Positions 57,907-64,000 of a stretch of 64,000 bases of DNA are shown here, one piece after another. How positions within the stretch are numbered: the first letter of the stretch is position 1; each line of letters opens with the position of its first letter. This DNA comes from Pseudomonas ceruminis (GTDB lineage Bacteria > Pseudomonadota > Gammaproteobacteria > Pseudomonadales > Pseudomonadaceae): positions 372,001 to 436,000 of the forward strand of contig NZ_BQHW01000001.1 in the NCBI RefSeq assembly GCF_021602025.1, written 5' to 3'. The notes beneath the pieces were generated by a model. It ran no database searches, was not told the DNA's origin, and saw only the letters and a program-made list of their open reading frames with translations. The position numbers were made by a program, and so were the translations under genes.

Positions 57907-58434
57907 CTATTGGTGCTCGGCACCTTGCAGCGCTTCATCACCCAGCTGCAAGGCCACGCCATGCTCGACCTTCTCCTCTTCGAACAGCCGCCACACTTGC
58001 CCCTGCTGGCTGCCCAGCAATTCGACGAAACGCCGCCCCTCGACCTTGTCGTCCAATTGGCCGACATACCGCCCCGCTTCGGCACGGCTCAGTTGCACCT
58101 TGCGATCCTTGTCCGGCTGGGTCGGCGAAATCAGGTTCAACTCCAGGGTTTGCGGGTCGCTGTTGCCGGTCAGGCGCAGGTCCACTTCGCCGGTCAGTTC
58201 ATCAAGGTGCACGCTGGCCTTGAGGTTGAGGGTCTGGGCGAGCAGTTCGCGGTCGAGCGAACGGTTGATCCCCTTGCCGGCCTCGTAGTAGTTGTCGTTG
58301 ACCAGGTTGTCCGGGTTGCGCACAGCAATGCTGACCATGGTCAGGCTCAGGCATACCGAGGTGGTCAGGATGCCGATGATGATCCAGGGCCAGAGGTGCT
58401 TGTACCAGGGGCTGGTGGCGGTGGCGGCAGTCAT
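57907..58434 (-). CDS. ccoH: Cbb3 oxidase assembly protein CcoH (FixH)
   Basis: The 175-residue protein has one N-terminal membrane helix (~14-36; HLWPWIIIGILTTSVCLSLT) and a periplasmic FixH domain with the conserved NLVNDNYYEAGKGINRSLDR. It stays bound to the cbb3 oxidase during assembly. It begins 15 bases after ccoG. Confidence 0.93.
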   Translation of the reverse strand: MTAATATSPWYKHLWPWIIIGILTTSVCLSLTMVSIAVRNPDNLVNDNYYEAGKGINRSLDRELLAQTLNLKASVHLDELTGEVDLRLTGNSDPQTLELNLISPTQPDKDRKVQLSRAEAGRYVGQLDDKVEGRRFVELLGSQQGQVWRLFEEEKVEHGVALQLGDEALQGAEHQ

Positions 58435-58449
58435 TGTGGGTGTTCTCTC

Positions 58450-59865
58450 TTAGCGGATCTGTGGGCCGATGAAGCGGCTCTTGGCTTCTACCTCGGTAGC
58501 GCTGTCGTCGGCGCTCTTGAGGATGAAGGTGATTTCGTTGGTGGTCGAGGGCAGTTTCTCCGGCGCGACCGACAGCTGTACCGGCAGGCTGACGATATCG
58601 CCGGCGGCCACGCGGATTTCGCGCTGGCCTTCCAGGCGCAGGTCCGGCAGGCCGGCGGCGTCGAGCACATAGACATGGTCGCGCTGGTCCTTGTTCATCA
58701 CCTTGAGGCTGTAGACGTTCTCGATCCGGCCCTGGGCATTCTCGCGGTACAGCACTCGGTCCTTGCTCACGTCGAAACCGACCAGCGAGCGGGTGGCGAA
58801 GGCGGTGACAAGGGCGCCGATCATGACCAGCAGGACCAGTGCATAGCCGATCAGGCGTGGGCGCAGCATGTGGGTTTTCTGCCCGGACAGGTTGTGCTCG
58901 GTGGTATAGCTGATCAACCCTTTGGGGTAGTTCATCTTGTCCATGATGCTGTCGCAGGCGTCGATGCAGGCAGCGCAGCCGATGCATTCGATCTGCAGGC
59001 CGTCGCGGATGTCGATGCCGGTGGGGCAGACCTGCACACACATGGTGCAGTCGATACAGTCGCCCAGGCCCTTGGCCTTGTAGTCGAGGTCTTTCTTGCG
59101 CGGGCCACGGGTTTCGCCGCGGCGCGGGTCGTAGGACACGATCAGGGTGTCCTTGTCGAACATCACGCTCTGGAAGCGCGCATAGGGGCACATGTACACG
59201 CACACCTGCTCACGCAGCCAGCCGGCGTTGCCGTAAGTGGCCAGGGTAAAGAAGCCGACCCAGAAGTAGGCCCAGCCATCGGCCTGGCCAGTGAAGAATT
59301 CGATGACCAGTTCGCGGATCGGCGAAAAATAGCCAACGAAGGTCATGCCGGTAACGAAGCCGATCAGTAGCCATAGGCTGTGTTTGACGAACTTGCGCAG
59401 GAACTTGTTGCCGCTCATGGGCGCTCGGTCGAGCTTCATGCGCTGGTTGCGGTCGCCTTCGGTGACTTTTTCGCACCACATGAAAATCCAGGTCCACACG
59501 CTTTGCGGGCAGGTATAGCCGCACCACACGCGGCCGGCGAACACGGTGATGAAGAACAGGCCAAACGCGGCGACGATGAGAATGCCTGACAGCAGGATGA
59601 AGTCTTGTGGCCAGATGGTGGCGCCGAAGATGTAGAACTTGCGCTCTGGCAGGTTCCACCACACGGCCTGGTGGCCGCCCCAGTTCAGCCATACGGTCCC
59701 GAAGTACAGCAGGAACAGCACAGCCCCACCCACCATCCGCAGCCTGCGGAACAAACCAGTGAACGCGCGGGTGTAGATTTTCTCGCGAGAGGCGTAGAGG
59801 TCGACGGAATCCTTCCCTTTGCTGGCAGGCGGGGTGACGTCATGTACCGGAATTTGCTTGCTCAT
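58450..59865 (-). CDS. ccoG: Cupric reductase / cbb3 assembly ferredoxin CcoG
   Basis: I start it at 59865 (MSKQIPVHDV), 471 residues; an adjacent ATG at 59868 is equally possible. Several membrane helices (around 45-60, 88-110, 160-180, 200-215 and ~335) surround two [4Fe-4S] sites, C270/273/276/280 and C294/297/300/304. Further Cys motifs are WCGYTCPQ (115-119) and MCPYAR. CcoG reduces Cu(II) for use by the assembly pathway. Upstream (59866-60169) are a REPIN and a weak Anr-like site. Confidence 0.95.
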   Translation of the reverse strand: MSKQIPVHDVTPPASKGKDSVDLYASREKIYTRAFTGLFRRLRMVGGAVLFLLYFGTVWLNWGGHQAVWWNLPERKFYIFGATIWPQDFILLSGILIVAAFGLFFITVFAGRVWCGYTCPQSVWTWIFMWCEKVTEGDRNQRMKLDRAPMSGNKFLRKFVKHSLWLLIGFVTGMTFVGYFSPIRELVIEFFTGQADGWAYFWVGFFTLATYGNAGWLREQVCVYMCPYARFQSVMFDKDTLIVSYDPRRGETRGPRKKDLDYKAKGLGDCIDCTMCVQVCPTGIDIRDGLQIECIGCAACIDACDSIMDKMNYPKGLISYTTEHNLSGQKTHMLRPRLIGYALVLLVMIGALVTAFATRSLVGFDVSKDRVLYRENAQGRIENVYSLKVMNKDQRDHVYVLDAAGLPDLRLEGQREIRVAAGDIVSLPVQLSVAPEKLPSTTNEITFILKSADDSATEVEAKSRFIGPQIR

Positions 59866-60040
59866 CATCAAGTCCCACGGCGGTGGAGAAATGCCGCGGC
59901 CAGTGCGTGCCGGCCGCAGTCTCGCGCGTTCTGCACGCGCGCTGCGATCCATGATACGCCGGTGATGGCACGCTGGGGTCGCACTGCGACCTTTTGTCGC
60001 ATTGGGTTCGTGGAGTGAATCGTGTTATGGCGGGTGTCAA

Positions 60041-60054
60041 TTGATCCAGGTCAG
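60041..60054. promoter_or_regulatory. Possible degenerate Anr box before ccoG
   Basis: TTGATCCAGGTCAG keeps the TTGAT half-site and the four-base spacer but has only GTCAG for ATCAA. It lies about 180 bases before the ccoG start. Weak on its own; listed because ccoG starts a separate transcription unit in many Pseudomonas. Confidence 0.35.
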
Positions 60055-60071
60055 CAGCGGGTGCATTTGCC

Positions 60072-60160
60072 GGCCTCTTCACGGGGCAAGCCCGCTCCCA
60101 CAGGTGTTGCCCCATGACCTGTGCAGTACTGTGGGAGCGGGCTTGCCCCGCGAAGAGGCC
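60072..60160. repeat. REPIN (REP pair) between ccoP and ccoG
   Basis: Near-perfect 32-base inverted arms (60072-60103 and 60129-60160) each contain the REP core GGGGCAAGCCCGCTCCCACA or its complement, flanked by matching GGCCTCTTC/GAAGAGGCC ends. It sits 10 bases after the ccoP stop. The high arm identity suggests a young insertion. Confidence 0.9.
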
Positions 60161-60169
60161 TGGCCTGCC

Positions 60170-61150
60170 TTACTCAGCCTTTTCAGGCTCCTGCTGCTGA
60201 TGCGACAGGCTGTACACATAGGCCGCTAGCAGATGCACCTTGTCGTTACCCTGCAGCTGCTCCTGCGCTGGCATCTGCCCTTGGCGACCATAACGGATGG
60301 TCTGCTGCAGCTGGGCGAAGCTCGACCCATAGATGAACGCCTGCGGATGGGTCAGGTTCGGCGCGCCCATTGCCGGCGTACCCTTGCCTTCCGGCCCATG
60401 GCAGGCCACGCAGTTGGCAGCGAAGATTTTCTGCCCGTTCTCGGCATCGGCCTTGGTGCCTTCAGGCAGGGTACGGCCATCGAGTTTGCTGAGCACGAAG
60501 GCCGCGACATCGGCCACGCCTTGCTCACCGATCACTTCCGACCAGGCTGGCATCACGCCATGGCGCCCGCCCATGATGGTGGTCTTGATGGTTTCCGGTT
60601 CGCCGCCCCAGCGCCAGTCGTTGTCGGTCAGGTTGGGGAAGCCATAGGCGCCCTTGGCATCGGAACCATGGCACACCGAGCAGTTGGAGGCGAACAGGCG
60701 CGCGCCCATCTTCAGGGCTTGCGGGTCCTTGGCCACCTCTTCGATGGGCATGGCGGCAAACTTGGCGAAGATCGGCCCGAAGCGGGCATCGGCCTTGGCC
60801 ATCTCTTTTTCCCACTCGTGCACACCGGTCCAGCCAGACTGACCGTTGGTGAACTCGGTCTGCTTGTCGTTATCCAGGTACGAATAGCCCGGTAACATGC
60901 CTTTCCAGTTGCCCAGCCCCGGGTACAGCACCAGATAGCCCAAGGCGAAGACGATGGTGCCGACGAACAGCCAGAACCACCATTTTGGCAAGGGGTTGTC
61001 GTACTCCTCAATGCCATCGAAGGCATGCCCCACGGTTTCGTCGGTCACCTCTTCACGCTGGCCCTTGCGGGTCGACAGCAGCAGCCAGGTCAGGGCGAAG
61101 ATGGTGCCCAGGGTCAGGACGGTGACGTACAGACTCCAGAAGGTTGTCAT
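60170..61150 (-). CDS. ccoP: Cbb3 oxidase dihaem cytochrome c subunit CcoP
   Basis: The 326-residue protein has two N-terminal membrane helices (~8-26 and 57-77) and two periplasmic haem c domains with CSVCH (157-161) and CVACH (247-251). It feeds electrons to CcoO and CcoN. Its start overlaps the ccoQ stop (ATGA). It closes the ccoNOQP set; the C-terminus is nearly the same as that of the partial ccoP at the window end, showing two tandem cbb3 operons. Confidence 0.96.
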   Translation of the reverse strand: MTTFWSLYVTVLTLGTIFALTWLLLSTRKGQREEVTDETVGHAFDGIEEYDNPLPKWWFWLFVGTIVFALGYLVLYPGLGNWKGMLPGYSYLDNDKQTEFTNGQSGWTGVHEWEKEMAKADARFGPIFAKFAAMPIEEVAKDPQALKMGARLFASNCSVCHGSDAKGAYGFPNLTDNDWRWGGEPETIKTTIMGGRHGVMPAWSEVIGEQGVADVAAFVLSKLDGRTLPEGTKADAENGQKIFAANCVACHGPEGKGTPAMGAPNLTHPQAFIYGSSFAQLQQTIRYGRQGQMPAQEQLQGNDKVHLLAAYVYSLSHQQQEPEKAE

Positions 61151-61344
61151 TGTTGTTTGCTCCCAGCAGCTTTTGCTTGCGCTTGCTCGACGTGCTTTTT
61201 GGCCTCGGGATCATCGGCGAAGGGCAACTGGGTCGCCTCGTCGAACTCCCGCTTGCGCCGTGGGTTGAAGACCCACAGCGCCAGGCCCACGAACGCCACC
61301 ATCACCACCACGGTGCCCAGGCCGCGAATCATCCCGATATCCAT
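61147..61344 (-). CDS. ccoQ: Cbb3 oxidase small subunit CcoQ
   Basis: The 65-residue protein (start 61344, [20 protein letters not shown]) has a single membrane helix followed by [16 protein letters not shown], the CcoQ signature. It stabilises the cbb3 complex. It lies 5 bases after ccoO and overlaps ccoP by 4. Confidence 0.93.
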   Translation of the reverse strand: MDIGMIRGLGTVVVMVAFVGLALWVFNPRRKREFDEATQLPFADDPEAKKHVEQAQAKAAGSKQQ

Positions 61345-61349
61345 CAGCG

Positions 61350-61958
61350 TCACCGTTTGCTCTTGATGAGGGTGCCAAGACCCTGCAGGTACGCGACGAT
61401 GGCGTCCATTTCGGTCTTGCCCTTGACCGCGTCGCGGGCGCCGGCGATGTCGGCGTCGGTGTAGGGCACGCCGAGGGTGCGCAGCACTTGCATTTTCTTC
61501 GCGGTGTCTTTGCCGTCGAGCTTGTTTTCCACCAGCCACGGGTAGGACGGCATCTTCGATTCCGGTACCACGTTGCGCGGGTTGTACAGGTGCGCACGGT
61601 GCCAGTCGTCGGAGTAGCGCCCACCTACGCGGGCAAGGTCCGGCCCGGTTCGCTTGGAGCCCCACAGGAACGGGTGGTCCCACACGCTTTCACCGGCCAC
61701 CGAGTAGTGGCCATAGCGCTCGGTCTCGGCGCGGAACGGGCGGATCATCTGTGAGTGGCAGCCCACGCAACCTTCGCGGATGTAGATGTCTCGGCCTTCG
61801 AGTTCCAGCGCAGTGCGCGGCTTCATGCCTTCGACAGGTTTATTGGTTACGTCCTGGAAAAACAGCGGGACGATCTGGGTCAGGCCACCGATGCTGACGG
61901 CGATGACCATGAAGAAGGCCAGCAGGCCTATGTTCTTCTCGACGACTTCATGCTTCAT
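61350..61958 (-). CDS. ccoO: Cbb3 oxidase monohaem cytochrome c subunit CcoO
   Basis: The 202-residue protein has an N-terminal membrane helix (~10-30) and one haem site CVGCH (64-68) in [16 protein letters not shown]. It passes electrons from CcoP to CcoN. Its ATG overlaps the ccoN stop by one base. Confidence 0.97.
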   Translation of the reverse strand: MKHEVVEKNIGLLAFFMVIAVSIGGLTQIVPLFFQDVTNKPVEGMKPRTALELEGRDIYIREGCVGCHSQMIRPFRAETERYGHYSVAGESVWDHPFLWGSKRTGPDLARVGGRYSDDWHRAHLYNPRNVVPESKMPSYPWLVENKLDGKDTAKKMQVLRTLGVPYTDADIAGARDAVKGKTEMDAIVAYLQGLGTLIKSKR

Positions 61959-63400
61959 CAGTGCGCTCCCACGACGACGATCTTGGCCGCTTCATCTGCT
62001 TCCACGGGGTTGGCGGCGCGTACGGTGCGCAACACGTTGTAGGCCATCAGCAGCATGCCGGAGGCGAAGAACGCACCGCCCAGCGCGCGGACGATATAGC
62101 CCGGGTGGCTGGCTTGCAGCGCTTCGACGAAGGAATAGGTGAGCGTGCCGTCATCGTTGATGGCGCGCCACATCAGGCCTTGAGTAATGCCGTTGACCCA
62201 CATCGAGGCGATGTACAGCACGGTGCCGATGGTTGCCAGCCAGAAGTGCGCGTTGATCAGGCCGACGCTGTGCATCTGCACGCGGCCGTACAGGCGAGGG
62301 ATCATGTGGTACACAGCGCCAATCGAGATCATGGCGACCCAGCCGAGCGCGCCGGCATGCACGTGGCCAATGGTCCAGTCGGTGTAGTGCGACAGTGAGT
62401 TCACGGTCTTGATGGCCATCATCGGGCCTTCGAAGGTGGACATGCCATAGAACGCCAGCGAGACGACGAGGAAGCGCAGGATCGGGTCGGTGCGCAGCTT
62501 ATGCCAGGCACCGGACAAGGTCATCATGCCGTTGATCATGCCGCCCCAGCTTGGCGCCAGGAGGATGATCGACATCACCATGCCCAGCGACTGTGCCCAG
62601 TCGGGCAGTGCGGTGTAGTGCAAGTGGTGCGGGCCGGCCCAGATGTAGAGGGTGATCAGCGCCCAGAAGTGAACGATCGACAGGCGATAGGAATAGATCG
62701 GCCGTTCGGCCTGCTTGGGCACGAAGTAGTACATCATCCCCAGGAAGCCGGTGGTGAGGAAGAAGCCCACGGCGTTGTGGCCATACCACCACTGGATCAT
62801 GGCGTCGGTGGCGCCGGAATAGGCCGAGTACGATTTGAACAGGCTCACCGGCAGCGAGATGTGGTTGACGATGTGCAGCATCGCGGTGACCACGATGAAG
62901 GCACCGTAGAACCAGTTGCCGACGTAGATGTGCTTGGTCTTGCGTTTGACGATGGTGCCGAAGAACACCAGTGCGTAGGTGACCCAGACGATGGCCAGCA
63001 GGATCGCGATCGGCCATTCCAGCTCCGCGTATTCCTTGGTGGTGGTGTAGCCCATCGGCAGGGTGATCAATGCCCCGAGGATCACCGCCTGCCAGCCCCA
63101 GAAGGTGAAGGCGGCCATGCTGTCGGAGATCAGCCGGGTCTGGCAGGTTCGCTGCACCACGTAGTAGCTGGTGCCGAACAATGCACAGCCGCCGAAGGCG
63201 AAGATGACCAAGTTGGTATGCAGTGGGCGCAAGCGGCCGAAGCTGGTCCAGGGCAGGTCCAGGTTCAGTTGCGGCCACACCAGCTGCGAGGCGATGAAGA
63301 CGCCGAGGCCCATGCCAAGGATCCCCCAGACCACCGTCATGATGGCGAACTGGCGGACGACCTTATAGTTATAAGCAGTCGGACTGATTGCAGTGCTCAT
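61958..63400 (-). CDS. ccoN: Cbb3 oxidase catalytic subunit CcoN
   Basis: The 480-residue haem-copper oxidase subunit has 12 membrane helices. Conserved histidines for haem b, b3 and CuB appear in [45 protein letters not shown], and [15 protein letters not shown]. It reduces O2 to water with high affinity. It leads ccoNOQP; the 348-base upstream region separates it from the other cbb3 operon. By P. putida gene order it would be the second (downstream) copy. Confidence 0.97.
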   Translation of the reverse strand: MSTAISPTAYNYKVVRQFAIMTVVWGILGMGLGVFIASQLVWPQLNLDLPWTSFGRLRPLHTNLVIFAFGGCALFGTSYYVVQRTCQTRLISDSMAAFTFWGWQAVILGALITLPMGYTTTKEYAELEWPIAILLAIVWVTYALVFFGTIVKRKTKHIYVGNWFYGAFIVVTAMLHIVNHISLPVSLFKSYSAYSGATDAMIQWWYGHNAVGFFLTTGFLGMMYYFVPKQAERPIYSYRLSIVHFWALITLYIWAGPHHLHYTALPDWAQSLGMVMSIILLAPSWGGMINGMMTLSGAWHKLRTDPILRFLVVSLAFYGMSTFEGPMMAIKTVNSLSHYTDWTIGHVHAGALGWVAMISIGAVYHMIPRLYGRVQMHSVGLINAHFWLATIGTVLYIASMWVNGITQGLMWRAINDDGTLTYSFVEALQASHPGYIVRALGGAFFASGMLLMAYNVLRTVRAANPVEADEAAKIVVVGAH

Positions 63401-63748
63401 TCTAAGGTTCCACGGTTTTGGAGTTCTTGTTGGTTGAAAAATCGGCGCCAGTATCGATAACCACCAGGGTTATGGCAACGCAGGCGTCCTGCGCCGACCC
63501 GTGTCCGGGCCCTTTTGCCGGTGTCCCGCAGCAATAGGGTTCGGGCGATTGTACACAAATAAATATTTGTAATGTGTACCGTTTTTCGTATTTTTCTGAT
63601 CGAACGGTCAAGCTTTTTTGCGGGCGGCGTCAGGCTATGCGCCGCGTCTGCTTCGCTGGACTGGCAGCGAAGCCCACTGAGGCAACAAGCTTAGTTCTGT
63701 TCGGAGGGGGTGCAAGGAGGGGTGGGGCCGCGCAGCGGCCCCGGGGTG
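63401..63748. other. Region between tandem cbb3 operons
   Basis: 348 bases without a gene. It holds a GGGGCCGC/GCGGCCCC hairpin (63724-63742) just after the stop of the next ccoP, probably its transcript end. An A/T-rich patch at 63549-63580 has TTGTACACAA and an imperfect GTACAC...GTGTAC inverted repeat, perhaps part of the ccoN promoter. I found no good Anr box. Confidence 0.55.
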
Positions 63749-64000
63749 TTACTCGGCCGTTACGGTTTCAGCGCTTTGCGACAGGCTATAGACATAGGCC
63801 GCCAGCAGGTGGACCTTGTCATTGCCCTGAATGTCCGCCTGGGCCGGCATCTGCCCTTGGCGGCCGTAGCGAATGGTCTGCTGCAGCTGGGCAAAACTCG
63901 AGCCGTAGATGAACGCCTGCGGATGGTTGAGGTTGGGCGCTCCCATGGCGGGTGTGCCATTGCCCTCAGGCCCGTGGCAGGCCACGCAGTTGCCGGCGAA
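63749..64000 (-). CDS. ccoP: CcoP of a second cbb3 operon, C-terminal fragment (cut by window end)
   Basis: Only the last 83 codons are inside the window. They contain the second haem c site (CVACH) and [23 protein letters not shown] and GRQGQMPAQ, almost as in the complete CcoP at 60170-61150, but end with [11 protein letters not shown] instead of a Gln/Glu-rich tail. This marks a second ccoNOQP operon in tandem. Confidence 0.93.
   Translation of the reverse strand, partial: FAGNCVACHGPEGNGTPAMGAPNLNHPQAFIYGSSFAQLQQTIRYGRQGQMPAQADIQGNDKVHLLAAYVYSLSQSAETVTAE

Noticed and set aside
57343-59370. 675-codon plus-strand frame across ccoI-ccoH-ccoG
   Set aside because: It lies opposite three well-supported genes and a REP pair and has no recognisable domain.
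63597-63611. RutR-type site before ccoN (TGATCGAACGGTCA)
   Set aside because: One half-site is broken (TGAT for TGAC) and there is no functional link.

Overview
The window reads as core chromosome of a Pseudomonas putida-group bacterium. The basis is high G+C coding sequence, the species-typical repetitive extragenic palindromes (REPs), and a gene order I recognise from P. putida KT2440: a gcl operon, a purine catabolism cluster, smc-zipA-ligA, dnaX-recR, anr-hemN and the cbb3 oxidase cluster. No database search was run, so the species assignment is recall plus sequence reading.

Layout. 1-7177 (minus strand): the start of a urea transporter, then the glyoxylate operon gcl-hyi-glxR-ttuD-pyk, which turns glyoxylate into glycerate and pyruvate. 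7178-24637: a GlcG-like gene, a RutR-like TetR regulator, three genes of envelope or unknown function, two tandem Tsx/OmpK-type outer membrane channels, a urate/xanthine permease, and the urate-to-ureidoglycolate genes puuD, allA, uraD, puuE and hiuH. A second purine permease, the FCD-type GntR regulator GclR, an aquaporin and guanine deaminase follow. 24648-30314: xdhABC (xanthine dehydrogenase and its maturation factor) and a second FCD-GntR regulator. Together these genes take guanine and xanthine through urate, hydroxyisourate, OHCU and allantoin to ureidoglycolate and glyoxylate; allantoicase itself is not in the window. Glyoxylate then enters the gcl route.

30318-37656: housekeeping genes smc, zipA and ligA, plus the 4.5S RNA gene. 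37747-47309: an accessory-looking block with a GlxA-type AraC regulator, an MFS transporter, a MexEF-OprN-like RND tripartite pump and a short-chain dehydrogenase, placed between the 4.5S RNA gene and the dnaX neighbourhood. 47366-52737: a periplasmic binding protein, dnaX, ybaB, recR, apt and anr. 52923-64000 (minus strand): hemN, then ccoS, ccoI, ccoH, ccoG and ccoPQON for cbb3 oxidase assembly and structure, and the end of a second ccoP from a tandem cbb3 operon.

The strongest non-gene signals are two palindromic operator families spread over the purine and glyoxylate genes. The first is TTGTRTACAA, paired in three divergent intergenic regions (gcl/glcG-like, puuE/hiuH, permease/gclR), probably for GclR. 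The second is TTGAC-N6-GTCAA, the layout of the E. coli RutR site, found upstream of xdhA, of the second permease and of a Tsx-like channel; it fits the RutR-like regulator encoded here. Other notable items are a 37-bp perfect inverted repeat between zipA and ligA, a REP that supplies the C-terminal tail of Hyi, and an internal terminator-like hairpin that splits the gcl operon. I found no phage, insertion sequence, CRISPR array or tRNA.
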